Program-made: the position numbers and the translations under genes
Notes under the pieces: generated by a model
Seen by the model: the letters and a program-made list of their open reading frames with translations, nothing else
Databases searched by the model: none
Told to the model about the DNA's origin: nothing
Source of the DNA: Gammaproteobacteria bacterium
GTDB lineage: Bacteria > Pseudomonadota > Gammaproteobacteria > Steroidobacterales > UBA11654
Direction: 5' to 3'
NCBI GenBank assembly: GCA_029941465.1
Contig: JAPYQN010000010.1
Span: 6,754 to 43,072 of the forward strand
Length of the DNA: 36,319 nucleotides
Shown: piece after piece, positions 10,302-20,532 of the stretch
Position numbering within the stretch: the first letter of the stretch is position 1
How the letters are laid out: each line of letters opens with the position of its first letter

Positions 10302-11534
10302 TTATAGATTTGAGTTAAACCAAGTTTTAATTTTCTCAATCAATGTGGCAGAGGACTTTTGCTTTATTAATTCTTCAGGGTTTGATTTAAACTTTTTAAG
10401 TGCATATAAAAGTAACCCTGCTCCGGTTGCATTCTCTGGGCTATTGATGGTTTCAAAAGCACCGCTCATTGGTCGAGGATAACCAAGTCTAACATCTGAA
10501 GAGAACACTTCTTCTGCTAATTGAGCAGCTCCACTAAGCTGTGAAGCACCTCCCGTAAGAACAATACCTGCTCTAAGGTTTTCAGTATTCATTTTGCCAA
10601 TTTCATCTAATACAACTTCAAATAATTCTTGATAACGTTGTTCTACAACTGTTGAAAGAACTTTCAAATCAGTTTGTCTGGGAGCTCGGTCGCCAACACT
10701 TGGCACTTCAATCATCTCATTAGATCCGTTCAATTGAGATAATGTACGGGCGTGTTTTATTTTAATTTCCTCAGCACTATCAATTGGGGTTTTTAATTCA
10801 TGAGCAATATCTATAGTTACATGATCTCCACCAATGGGTATAACTTTTGTTGTAAGAATTTGGCCATCTTTAAAAATAGCAATATCAGTTGTGCCTCCCC
10901 CAATATCAATTAGACAAACCCCCAGATCTTTCTCATCTTTGGTTAACACAGACATGCTTGATGCAAGAGGCTCCAATACAATTTCCTGAACTTCTAGATT
11001 ACAACGTTCAAGTGATTTAACTATATTCTTCTCAGCACTTCTTGAGATAGTGACAATGTGAACATCTGCCTCCAAACGGATGCCAGACATTCCTATGGGA
11101 TCCCTAATTCCATCCTGACCGTCTATGACATAATCTTTTGGTAACACATGCAATATCCTCTCTTCAGAAGGGATTTTCATGGCTTTAGAAGCATCAATAG
11201 CCCCAGCTATGTCACGAAGGTTAACCTCCCCACTATTAATTCTGACAAAACCATGGCCATCATAGCTCCTTACATGGCTGCCAGCAATTCCTGCAAAGAC
11301 TGTATTAATCTCACACTCTGCTATCTTTTCTGCCTGTTCTATGGCCTTAGTAATGGATTCAATAGTGGCTTCTATATTAACAACCACTCCTTTCTTTAGG
11401 CCTGTGGATCTATTGAAACCTGCTCCAATAATTTTTAGCTCAGCATCATCATTAATCTCTGCTATAAGAGCAACTATTTTAGATGTACCAATATCGATAG
11501 CAGCTATGATTTCAGTGGAGTTACTTTTGGACAT
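10302..11534 (-). CDS. ftsA: Cell division protein FtsA
   Basis: AAIDIGTSKIVALI, IDIGGGTTDIAIF, VLTGGASQLSG, C-terminal amphipathic LIEKIKTWFNSNL. Confidence 0.97.
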   Translation of the reverse strand: MSKSNSTEIIAAIDIGTSKIVALIAEINDDAELKIIGAGFNRSTGLKKGVVVNIEATIESITKAIEQAEKIAECEINTVFAGIAGSHVRSYDGHGFVRINSGEVNLRDIAGAIDASKAMKIPSEERILHVLPKDYVIDGQDGIRDPIGMSGIRLEADVHIVTISRSAEKNIVKSLERCNLEVQEIVLEPLASSMSVLTKDEKDLGVCLIDIGGGTTDIAIFKDGQILTTKVIPIGGDHVTIDIAHELKTPIDSAEEIKIKHARTLSQLNGSNEMIEVPSVGDRAPRQTDLKVLSTVVEQRYQELFEVVLDEIGKMNTENLRAGIVLTGGASQLSGAAQLAEEVFSSDVRLGYPRPMSGAFETINSPENATGAGLLLYALKKFKSNPEELIKQKSSATLIEKIKTWFNSNL

Positions 11535-11546
11535 TATATTTTCAAC

Positions 11547-12341
11547 CTAATTCTTCCGTTTTATGACAAAACCTTCTGCATACCTAAGATCAATATAAGA
11601 AATTAATTCAAAATTTTCTAATAGAGATTTATCCCAAATCATTAAAAATCTATCAAATCTTTCATCTGTGTTCTGATCCCCTAATTTTATCTCTATTCCT
11701 GGTCTCACTGTTACACTCCAAGACCCTCTTAAATCAAGGCCTATTTTTTCTATCAGAATACCTCTGGCAATCAATTCATTATTATACAGTTTGAATTGCT
11801 CATAAACTTCATCAACTAAATCTTCGGGGCCAAAAAACTGGATTAACTCGCCTGGAATAACTCTTTTATCCAAAGCATATAAACTGCCAGATGAATTCAA
11901 CAACAGTTCATTATTCCATATTCCGACTACATCATCTTCAATAACAGTTATATTAATAGTGTCTGGCCACTCTTTAGATAACTGAACTGACTTCACCCAA
12001 TTAAAAGATTCTAATTTCTTTTTAATTAAGGATTGTCTAACACTCAAAAATCCCTTGTTTTTCATTTCTGAAGTAATTGATTGGATCGTTTTTAATGACA
12101 CCCGTTTAAAATCACTTTCTATATTGATCACACGAATAGGTTGATTTAAAGACACATAAATAAACGACAGTATTAGAGTAAATATTAGAACAAGTAAGAG
12201 GGACTTATAGGAACGTTTATTTTTGCTCCCTTGACGAAATTTACTAAAGAAATTAAAACGGGTTTGTTTCTTTTTATTCTTCTTAGTTTTTTTTAGAAAA
12301 CTCAATTTAATCAAGACTGGTTTTTTAAAATTTCTAAACAA
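11547..12341 (-). CDS. ftsQ: Cell division protein FtsQ (probable TTG start)
   Basis: Basic N-terminal tail, one TM, POTRA-type VINIESDFKRVSLKTIQ..., WPDTINITVIEDDVVGIWN; lies between ddlB and ftsA. Confidence 0.92.
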   Translation of the reverse strand: MFRNFKKPVLIKLSFLKKTKKNKKKQTRFNFFSKFRQGSKNKRSYKSLLLVLIFTLILSFIYVSLNQPIRVINIESDFKRVSLKTIQSITSEMKNKGFLSVRQSLIKKKLESFNWVKSVQLSKEWPDTINITVIEDDVVGIWNNELLLNSSGSLYALDKRVIPGELIQFFGPEDLVDEVYEQFKLYNNELIARGILIEKIGLDLRGSWSVTVRPGIEIKLGDQNTDERFDRFLMIWDKSLLENFELISYIDLRYAEGFVIKRKN

Positions 12342-13231
12342 AGGGTATTGAAATCTATTCCTTGTTCTTTAGCTGCCATCGGCACTAAGCTATGGGTTGT
12401 CATTCCTGGTACAGTATTTATTTCAAGAATCACTGGTCGATTTTCATCGTTTAAAAAAAAGTCTATTCTTCCCCACCCTCTTATCTTAAAAAGTTCAAAA
12501 ATAAATAAACACTCTTTCTTGATACTTTCTTCAACATCTTTATCTAGCTCACTTGGACAAATATATTTTGTTTCATCACTAAGGTACTTAGCTTCATAGT
12601 TATAAAACTCTTCATTGCTGGCATCAATTTTTACCAAGGGCAGCACCTTGTCTGCTAAGAATCCAGCGGTGTATTCAGGTCCATCAAAATATTTTTCAGC
12701 AATTATCCAGTCATTTAATTGGTGAATTTCTAAAAATTTCTCATTATATTGATCTTCGTCTTTGATAATAAAAATACCCAAACTAGATCCTTGAGAACAA
12801 GGCTTAATAATGAATGGAGATCCTAAAGTGTCTGAGATTTCCGAGAAAGTTGTGGTTTCATCTAATATCAAAAAATCTGGTGTCTGGTGATTGTTAGCCA
12901 TAAGGACTTTTTTCGTAAACAACTTATTCATGGTCAAAGAACAACTCAAGGTCCGACTACCCGTAAAAGGTATATCTGATAATTCCAACAGACTTTGAAT
13001 TTTCCCGTCCTCTCCATCTGCTCCATGAAGAGCTATCCAAACATTGTTAAATTTTTCATCTAATAATCGCTTTATAAAAGGTTCTTTGGTATCGATTAGA
13101 TGAGCATCGACTCCTTTTATTTTTAAAGCGTTATAAACAGCTTCACCAGAAATTAGAGAAATGTCCCGTTCTGATGAATTACCACCGTACAAAACAGCAA
13201 CTTTCCCAAAACCATTATTTGTTTTTGACAC
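12311..13231 (-). CDS. ddlB: D-alanine--D-alanine ligase (GTG start)
   Basis: VAVLYGGNSSERDISLISG, ALHGADGEDGKIQ, KPCSQGSSLGI, LEINTVPGMTTHSLVP. Confidence 0.96.
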   Translation of the reverse strand: MSKTNNGFGKVAVLYGGNSSERDISLISGEAVYNALKIKGVDAHLIDTKEPFIKRLLDEKFNNVWIALHGADGEDGKIQSLLELSDIPFTGSRTLSCSLTMNKLFTKKVLMANNHQTPDFLILDETTTFSEISDTLGSPFIIKPCSQGSSLGIFIIKDEDQYNEKFLEIHQLNDWIIAEKYFDGPEYTAGFLADKVLPLVKIDASNEEFYNYEAKYLSDETKYICPSELDKDVEESIKKECLFIFELFKIRGWGRIDFFLNDENRPVILEINTVPGMTTHSLVPMAAKEQGIDFNTLCLEILKNQS

Positions 13232-14138
13232 TTAATTTCTCGCCTATGATTCTAACTTCAGTCTCTAATTCTACATCAAACTGGCTACTGACAATTTCTT
13301 GAACATATTCAATCAGGTCCTCAATATTTTCTGATGTAGCATTACCCTCATTGACAATAAAATTTGCATGCTTAGTCGATATAGAAGATCCACCAATTCT
13401 ATAACCCTTTAGACCGGCTCTCTCAATCAGATCTCCTGCGTGCTCTCGTTCTGGGTTCTTGAAAACTGACCCACAAGTATCTTCAGTGAGAGGTTGTGTT
13501 TTAAACCTCTGGTCTCTCATTGATTTCAATTCAGATTTGGTGGTTATTTCAGATTCAGGAAATTGCATTAGGCAAGAGACGAAGCAGAGGGGAAAGGGAA
13601 ATTTGACTGTTCTGTAGGAAAATGTGAAATCTTTGGGGTCCAAGTGATGTATAACTCCATCTTGATCAATGACCTCCACAGATTCCACAAAATCCCAAGT
13701 TTCATGACCAAATGACCCCGCATTCATTGTAAGAGCCCCACCAACTGAACCAGGGATTCCAGAAAAGAATGCTGCAGGTCCCAATTGATTCTTTTCTGCA
13801 AACAACGCCAAATCCATACATGAAGCACCTGCTTCAACTCGGCAAGTATTATCTGCTTCTTTCTTAATCTTATTCAGTGATTTTTTTGTTGAAATAACAG
13901 AACCCCTAATACCTCCATCTCTAACTAAAACATTGGTTCCATTACCTAACCATGTAATGGGCTTGTCATAGTTTGACTTTAAGAACTGTGATAACTCATC
14001 ACGATTATCAGGCGCGAAGAAAGTATCCGCCGGTCCTCCTACTTTCCATGACGTGTATTTAGATAGTGGTTCATTGAAAAGGGACCGATCTTTGATTTTT
14101 TTAGTAATTTCACTCATATAATCCGCCATCACCCACAT
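13215..14138 (-). CDS. murB: UDP-N-acetylenolpyruvoylglucosamine reductase
   Basis: YTSWKVGGPADTFF, GNGTNVLVRDGGIRG, GIPGSVGGALTMNAG, GSVFKNP. Confidence 0.95.
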   Translation of the reverse strand: MWVMADYMSEITKKIKDRSLFNEPLSKYTSWKVGGPADTFFAPDNRDELSQFLKSNYDKPITWLGNGTNVLVRDGGIRGSVISTKKSLNKIKKEADNTCRVEAGASCMDLALFAEKNQLGPAAFFSGIPGSVGGALTMNAGSFGHETWDFVESVEVIDQDGVIHHLDPKDFTFSYRTVKFPFPLCFVSCLMQFPESEITTKSELKSMRDQRFKTQPLTEDTCGSVFKNPEREHAGDLIERAGLKGYRIGGSSISTKHANFIVNEGNATSENIEDLIEYVQEIVSSQFDVELETEVRIIGEKLSVKNK

Positions 14139-15294
14139 CCTTTAAAGGGGGCTGTTCTATCATTTTGTAGCAAAATTGAGCTATATTCTGGGTGGCATTG
14201 ACAAAAGTCTCATCATACGTTGCTTCTGCCATTTCACTGAGAATTCCTTCTTGTAAAAAAATCTTCTTTATTGTCTTTACTAGAATCTCTAACTTTAGAT
14301 CTTTATCCAAAATAACTTCAGCTCCTCCTTTTTTTGCAATAAATTGTGCATTAAACCATTGATGGTTATCCATGGCATGCGGAAATGGTATAAGAATGGA
14401 AGGCAAACCTATAGCGCTAGCCTCAGAAACTGTCATAGCGCCTGCTCTACTAATCAATAAATCTGCCCATTCATAAGCTTTTTCTATATTAGGATTAAAC
14501 CTTGTAATTTTGGCATCTATTCCCAACTCTAAGTATTGATCATTCACAGCCTCAAAGTCCTTTTCTCCAGAGTCATGCATTACTTCTACTGGAAGATCTG
14601 CCATCAATAAACTGATAGCTTTAGGAGCGATCATGTTGATAGATCTAGCGCCTTGACTACCACCCATTATAAAAATCCTAGGTTTTTTTGATTTGTCTGG
14701 AAATGATCTAACTATTCGATTGATATTGAGGATATCATCTCTGACTGGGTTACCCAGAAAGACATGGTCATCAGTTGAAAGTTTAAGAAAATTAGTCTTC
14801 CAGTCAAAGCCGCCTGGTAGCCCCTCAATAATGCCTCTGGCTTGGGTTGCTGCAATGTATCTGTTGGCTCTTCCTGCCTTAGCATTCTGCTCATGGATGG
14901 CTACATAGGGCATAATAATATTTCCTGGAAAATCTCCTTCAATTGTTTGAAGATAAAAAGCTGTTTTACAAAGATCGAATGAAGCATAACCACCCATTCC
15001 TAAAATCAATTGTGGAGATAGTTCAGCTACATATCTTCTCAATTCCCGATCTGGTCTAGTTAAGGCAGCTAAATATTTTTTAAGTCTAGATGTGTCCTTG
15101 AACCTATTCTTAAAAAAAACAGTCTCAATGTCATATTGAGCAAATATTTTCTTTTCCAGAGCATTGCCGGTACCAACAATTACAACTTTATGTCCGTCAG
15201 ATTTAAATTTTTTTGCCAACGCTATAGCTGGGAAAATATGTCCGCCTGTGCCGCCGGCACCAATGAGGATAGTGTATTTTTTTTCTTCAGCCAT
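14110..15294 (-). CDS. murG: Undecaprenyl-PP-MurNAc-pentapeptide GlcNAc transferase
   Basis: GAGGTGGHIFPAIALA, HEQNAKAGRANR, GNPVRDDIL, GGSQGARSIN, SRAGAMTVSEASAIGLP. Confidence 0.96.
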   Translation of the reverse strand: MAEEKKYTILIGAGGTGGHIFPAIALAKKFKSDGHKVVIVGTGNALEKKIFAQYDIETVFFKNRFKDTSRLKKYLAALTRPDRELRRYVAELSPQLILGMGGYASFDLCKTAFYLQTIEGDFPGNIIMPYVAIHEQNAKAGRANRYIAATQARGIIEGLPGGFDWKTNFLKLSTDDHVFLGNPVRDDILNINRIVRSFPDKSKKPRIFIMGGSQGARSINMIAPKAISLLMADLPVEVMHDSGEKDFEAVNDQYLELGIDAKITRFNPNIEKAYEWADLLISRAGAMTVSEASAIGLPSILIPFPHAMDNHQWFNAQFIAKKGGAEVILDKDLKLEILVKTIKKIFLQEGILSEMAEATYDETFVNATQNIAQFCYKMIEQPPLKDVGDGGLYE

Positions 15295-16444
15295 TGGTTC
15301 TTAGATTTTTCTTTGGTTGAGGGTTTTCACAACCTATTCTCAATACCATAGCTAAAGTAATCAGTGTAATTGCGATACTGCTGCTACCATAGCTGATTAA
15401 AGGTAGCGTAAGCCCTTTGGTTGGAAGAAGACCCATATTAACTCCAAGATTAATAATAACTTGGAGTGATAACCATATCCCTATCGAAATACACAAATAA
15501 CCTTGAAACATAAGCTCTGATCTAATGGCTTTAAACCCAATGATAAAGATTCTAGAAATTAGAAGGCCATATAAAGACAGAATCAATACCGTTCCCATTA
15601 AACCTAATTCTTCAGCAATGATGGCAAAAATAAAATCCGTATGAGCCTCAGGTAAATAGAATAATTTTTGAATGCTCTCACCTAAACCAACACCAAATAT
15701 TCCCCCACTCCCTATAGCAATTAATGAATTGGTTAATTGATAGCCAGCACCGAGTGAATCTTTCCATGGTTCAAGAAAACCTGCAAGGCGACTCATCCTG
15801 TATGGCTCAATATATATTAGAAATGCAAAGGCAAGGCCCAAGATGATAATAAGCGCGATAAAGTATCTTATTTTAAACCCAGCAATAAAGAATAAGCCGG
15901 CAGTGACTGAGAGTATGATGACTGTTGAGCCAAAATCGGGTTGTCCTAAAAGCAGAAGGCAAGCCGGAATAATGAATATCATCGGTTTGACAAAACTCAT
16001 AAAATCATTGGTTAAGGTTTCTTGCTGTCTATAGCAATAACCAGAAATATAAATTAACAGCAGTAACCTAGCTGGATCTACTACTTGTATATTTGGCAAA
16101 GGACCTATCTTAATCCAGCGTGTTGCTCCGTTTGCTGTCACCCCTATATCAGGAATAAACACTATAGTTAGGAGTCCAATAGCTAATATTGGCAGAAGAA
16201 TTCCAAACTTTTCCCACATACGACTTGGAATTAGGAAGGTAATGAAACCGGCCGATAGGCCTAATCCAATTGAAAAGATTTGTTTATATACATAACCGTA
16301 GGGATCTCCGAGATTCTTAACTGCGATCGGCATTGAAGCTGAAGCTAACATCACCAATCCACCTATCAATAGAACAACTGTGACTATAATAAATAAATGG
16401 TCTATGCCATGAAAAAGATTGGTTTGTCGTCTATCTGAGCCCAA
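15287..16444 (-). CDS. ftsW: SEDS-family glycosyltransferase FtsW (TTG start)
   Basis: GATRWIKIGPLPNIQ, GQPDFGSTVI, LPEAHTDFIFAIIAEELG, LPLISYGSSS; AGGA SD about 8 nt before TTG. Confidence 0.95.
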   Translation of the reverse strand: MGSDRRQTNLFHGIDHLFIIVTVVLLIGGLVMLASASMPIAVKNLGDPYGYVYKQIFSIGLGLSAGFITFLIPSRMWEKFGILLPILAIGLLTIVFIPDIGVTANGATRWIKIGPLPNIQVVDPARLLLLIYISGYCYRQQETLTNDFMSFVKPMIFIIPACLLLLGQPDFGSTVIILSVTAGLFFIAGFKIRYFIALIIILGLAFAFLIYIEPYRMSRLAGFLEPWKDSLGAGYQLTNSLIAIGSGGIFGVGLGESIQKLFYLPEAHTDFIFAIIAEELGLMGTVLILSLYGLLISRIFIIGFKAIRSELMFQGYLCISIGIWLSLQVIINLGVNMGLLPTKGLTLPLISYGSSSIAITLITLAMVLRIGCENPQPKKNLRTNG

Positions 16445-16476
16445 AACTTATCCTAAGAGCATAGCTTTTCTTATTT

Positions 16477-17556
16477 TCATCGAATCTTAAGGCTAGATAA
16501 ACCTATTAATACCAAAAAAACAGTAATAATCCAGAAACGAACAATGACCTTAGGCTCTGCCCAGCCTTTTAATTCAAAATGATGGTGAATTGGTGCCATA
16601 TTAAATATTCTTTTACCTCTAATTTTGTAGGAACCAACTTGCAAAATTACTGAGAGCGTTTCCATAATGAACACTCCACCCATGATTGCTAGCACTAGTT
16701 CTTGCTTAACAACTACTGAGATTAACCCCAGAGTTCCCCCTAAAGAAATAGCACCAACATCGCCCATAAACACTTGAGCTGGATAAGTGTTGAACCATAA
16801 AAATCCTAAACCTGCTCCAGAAATAGCACAACATATCACAAAAACTTCACCCGCTTCTCTTAGGAATGGAAGATCTAAATAAGAAGAAAAATTTATATTG
16901 CCAGTGACGTAAGCAAAAATACCCAAAGCGATGGAAATCATCACTACCGGCACAATTGCAAGACCATCAAGGCCATCGGTAAGATTAACAGCATTACTAG
17001 AACCAACAATTACAAAGATAGCAAAAGGTAAAAACACCCATCCAAGATCTATCCTTACATTATTGGTAAAAGGTATCAGTAAGTCTGTGGTAATAGGCTC
17101 TACTGAGCCATAGAATAAATAGCTTATAGCCCCATAAGCAACACCAATTTGCATGAAAAATTTTATGGAGGCACGCAGACCATTTTTATTGCCTTTTAAC
17201 TTTATAAGATCGTCAATCAAGCCAATTAGACCAAATAGGAGCATACTGATCAAAATAGTAATGATGTAGCTATTGGTAAGATCGCTCCATATCAATGTAC
17301 TAATTGATACTGAAAGTAAAATCAGAATACCTCCCATTGTTGGAGTACCTTTTTTCTTAGAGTGGGATCTTGGTCCATCTTCTCTTATGGATTCCCCAAT
17401 ATCATTACCTTCCAACAGGTTGATTAACTTAGGCCCAAAAATAAATGAAATAACTAAAGCCGTCAAGGCACTCAAAATTCCTCGCGTGGTAATATATGTG
17501 AAGGCATTAAATGCAGAGAAGATTTCAATCAACTGATCTGAGAAAAATAAAAACAA
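16477..17556 (-). CDS. mraY: Phospho-N-acetylmuramoyl-pentapeptide-transferase (TTG start)
   Basis: KKGTPTMGGILIL, NAVNLTDGLDGLA, FMGDVGAISLGG, APIHHHFELKGW. Confidence 0.97.
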   Translation of the reverse strand: MFLFFSDQLIEIFSAFNAFTYITTRGILSALTALVISFIFGPKLINLLEGNDIGESIREDGPRSHSKKKGTPTMGGILILLSVSISTLIWSDLTNSYIITILISMLLFGLIGLIDDLIKLKGNKNGLRASIKFFMQIGVAYGAISYLFYGSVEPITTDLLIPFTNNVRIDLGWVFLPFAIFVIVGSSNAVNLTDGLDGLAIVPVVMISIALGIFAYVTGNINFSSYLDLPFLREAGEVFVICCAISGAGLGFLWFNTYPAQVFMGDVGAISLGGTLGLISVVVKQELVLAIMGGVFIMETLSVILQVGSYKIRGKRIFNMAPIHHHFELKGWAEPKVIVRFWIITVFLVLIGLSSLKIR

Positions 17557-17623
17557 CTTCCGTTACCTATATAGATTTAATTAATGGGTTATCAAGAATC
17601 ATTAATTGTACCAGAGATATTTA

Positions 17624-19297
17624 TTATTTTTTATCTGGTGAAACCCCCAAAAGTCTAAGTGTTCTCGATGCGATTGAAGAAAATATTGGAGCTGCAACCT
17701 GACCCCCATAATACTCTCTTCCTTGGGGCTCATTAACAATGACTGCAACAACTATTCTAGGCTCAGAGATAGGGGCAATACCAACAAAAATAGCATTATG
17801 AGCATCTCGTGAATAATTAGCTGCAGCAATTTGTGCAGTGCCTGTTTTTCCACCAACCCTATAACCATTAATTTGTGCTCTGACAGCAGACCGTTCCACA
17901 ACTTGCTCAAGCATCAATAAAAGTGTCTGAGATGTTTGCTCTGACAATACTCTATTGCCTGTTTCTAGTTGATCAATTCGTTCAAGAGAAATATTATTCT
18001 TAACTCCTCCATTCGCTATTGTTGCATAAGCATTTGCCAATTGAATTAAATTAACATCAACGTTATAACCAAAAGCTAAAGAAGCACGCATGCCATCTCT
18101 CCAACGTTGATATGAGTTGTCTAGAGTCCCTGAAGTTTCCCCAGGAAAACCTGAAGCAGTTGCTTGCCCAATGCCTAATTTTGATAGAATTTCATAAAAT
18201 AATTCTGGGTCAGTTGATAGTGAAATTTTTGAGGCTCCAACATTACTGGATTTAATCAATATCTCACCTAGACTAAGTGGTCCATAATATCTTGGATCCT
18301 TAATTTCTCTTGAGCCGATTGAATAAGGAAGGGTGTCAATCGTGTCTGTTGAATTAAAAATTCCATGCTCAAGAGCAGTCGCAATAATTAAGGGTTTAAA
18401 CGTTGATCCAGGTTCAAATTTATCCGTAAGAGCTCGATTCTTATAAAACTTGGGTAATCGAAGTTTGAGATTACTCATATCTGCAGAAGGATTATTCACA
18501 ATGGCTAATACCTCACCAGTTTTAATGTCTAAAACAACCGCAGAAGCTTGCTTTGCTTGAGAGATATTCACTCCTTCATTAAGAGCGGCATGAGCTATAT
18601 ATTGAATCCTAACATCTATGCTCGTATGAAAATCTTTCCCTTGTTTAGCTGGCTGAATAATTTCAACATCTTCAATAGTATGTAAACCAATATCAGTAAT
18701 TGCTTTTTTTTTGCCATCTTTTCCTGACAAATAATCATTAAGAGCATACTCTAAGCCCTCTTGACCTTGATCATTGTTATCATTGAATCCTATGATCTGT
18801 GTTGTGATCTCTCCATTGGGATTAAATCTTTTATAAGCCTTCTCTAACCAAAAGTAATTGCTTTTTTTTAGGCGATTAATTACAGCTACTTGATCTTTGC
18901 CTAACTCTCTGGAGAGGATAAAATATCTTCTAGATGATCTTTTCTTGATCTCCTGATCAAGTACTGAATGATTGATTTTTAATACTGAAGCCAAAGACTT
19001 AGACAACTCCTGGTATCGACTTGAAGATAAAAATATCTTGGGATCTACCACTAGATTGCTAACTGGGATACTGACAGCCAAAGGGTTAGAATTTCGATCA
19101 TATATAGTGCCTCGACTTGATGGGATAGTGAGAGTTTTTATATGTTTTTTCTCACCTTCAGCACTTAAAAAATCAGATTCAATATATTGAAGATAAAATG
19201 ATCTAGATAAAAGAATAATGATTAGAGTAATAAGAATAAGGCTCAGAAAAATAAATCGGCTCCTAATAAGCCTTAAATTATTACTGCTTATCTTCAT
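17624..19297 (-). CDS. ftsI: Peptidoglycan transpeptidase FtsI / PBP3
   Basis: SRGTIYDRNSNPLAVS, FEPGSTFKPLII (SxxK), SSN (SxN), GKTGTAQ (KTG). Confidence 0.96.
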   Translation of the reverse strand: MKISSNNLRLIRSRFIFLSLILITLIIILLSRSFYLQYIESDFLSAEGEKKHIKTLTIPSSRGTIYDRNSNPLAVSIPVSNLVVDPKIFLSSSRYQELSKSLASVLKINHSVLDQEIKKRSSRRYFILSRELGKDQVAVINRLKKSNYFWLEKAYKRFNPNGEITTQIIGFNDNNDQGQEGLEYALNDYLSGKDGKKKAITDIGLHTIEDVEIIQPAKQGKDFHTSIDVRIQYIAHAALNEGVNISQAKQASAVVLDIKTGEVLAIVNNPSADMSNLKLRLPKFYKNRALTDKFEPGSTFKPLIIATALEHGIFNSTDTIDTLPYSIGSREIKDPRYYGPLSLGEILIKSSNVGASKISLSTDPELFYEILSKLGIGQATASGFPGETSGTLDNSYQRWRDGMRASLAFGYNVDVNLIQLANAYATIANGGVKNNISLERIDQLETGNRVLSEQTSQTLLLMLEQVVERSAVRAQINGYRVGGKTGTAQIAAANYSRDAHNAIFVGIAPISEPRIVVAVIVNEPQGREYYGGQVAAPIFSSIASRTLRLLGVSPDKK

Positions 19298-19574
19298 TAA
19301 TTAATAATACTTTTATTTTTGAAGAATCTGGTAATTGCATTGATGCCTTTTCATTAGCCTCTTTTTCTAAACTCATTCCAGATAAAAGCTCCGAGAGATC
19401 CAAACGAAGTTCCTTCCATTTAATCTCTAACTGATCCTGCTGTTTGACTAATAATTGATATTGCTTAAATAGCTCTCTATTTTTGTAATGTGTATCTATT
19501 TCGTAAGTTGCAGTAACAGCAACCATTAAAAACCAGAATAAAGGCCACTTATACCAATTGAGCTTATCTTTCAT
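19281..19574 (-). CDS. ftsL: Cell division protein FtsL
   Basis: Short single-TM coiled-coil protein between rsmH and ftsI. Confidence 0.82.
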   Translation of the reverse strand: MKDKLNWYKWPLFWFLMVAVTATYEIDTHYKNRELFKQYQLLVKQQDQLEIKWKELRLDLSELLSGMSLEKEANEKASMQLPDSSKIKVLLINEDKQ

Positions 19575-20500
19575 TTTATTTTTTCAGCAGCCCTTAATAT
19601 CGCACTTCGTGATCTTGGATTGGTTTTGACCTCCTCGTCTGAAGGTTTAATTTTCTTTAATATAACTTTTAATTTTGATGTGTCTTCAATATTTGGCAGC
19701 TTAGATAAAGTGGGATCTATTCTTGAGTTATCTCTAAAAAAACGTTTAACGATGCGATCCTCAAGTGAATGAAAACTAATAACAGCAATTCTTCCACCAG
19801 GTTTTAGACGTTCTAAACTAAAATCTAATAATGATCTTAACTCCTCAAGTTCATCATTAATATGCATTCTAATGGCTTGAAATGTTTTAGTGGCCGGGTG
19901 CTTTTTTTCTTTTTTTATAGAATGTTTTTTTATTTGATAAATAAGATCAGCAAGTTCTCTGGTGCTATTAAATGACTTAATACTTCTTTGTTCTATTATT
20001 GTTTTCGCAATTTTTCTTGAGTACGACTCTTCTCCATACTTCCAAATTATCCCTGAGATCTCATCTTCAGGGGCTCTATTGATCCAGTCTTTAGCTGAAA
20101 TGCCTGTTGTTTGATCCATTCTCATATCCAACTCAGCATCTTTCTTAAAACTAAAACCTCTTTCTTTAGAGTCTAATTGATGCGATGAAACACCCAAATC
20201 AGCTATGATTCCATCAAATGTAAAAGAACAATCCAGTTGATTTATTTCTTTTCTTAAGCTTCTAAAATTACTTTTAAGAATAGTGAGTTGAGGATGAGAA
20301 AACTTAGACTTAAGATAAGCAATTGAGTCTTGATCTCTATCAGCTGCTATTAGATGTCCTTGATTATCCAAACTTTCTAAAATTAATTGTGTGTGACCTC
20401 CAAATCCAGCTGTAGCGTCTAGATATAAGCCCTCTGCAGTAGTCATCATTACCTTTGTGGATTCTTTAGCAAGGACAGGTATGTGTAATGTATTGAACAT
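19571..20500 (-). CDS. rsmH: 16S rRNA m4C1402 methyltransferase RsmH (MraW)
   Basis: HIPVLAKESTKVM, DATAGFGGHTQLIL, DLGVSSHQLDSKERGFSF, FHSLEDRIVKRFF. Confidence 0.97.
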   Translation of the reverse strand: MFNTLHIPVLAKESTKVMMTTAEGLYLDATAGFGGHTQLILESLDNQGHLIAADRDQDSIAYLKSKFSHPQLTILKSNFRSLRKEINQLDCSFTFDGIIADLGVSSHQLDSKERGFSFKKDAELDMRMDQTTGISAKDWINRAPEDEISGIIWKYGEESYSRKIAKTIIEQRSIKSFNSTRELADLIYQIKKHSIKKEKKHPATKTFQAIRMHINDELEELRSLLDFSLERLKPGGRIAVISFHSLEDRIVKRFFRDNSRIDPTLSKLPNIEDTSKLKVILKKIKPSDEEVKTNPRSRSAILRAAEKIK

Positions 20501-20532
20501 AACTAAAGAATTTAGATTTTATAAAATAGATA

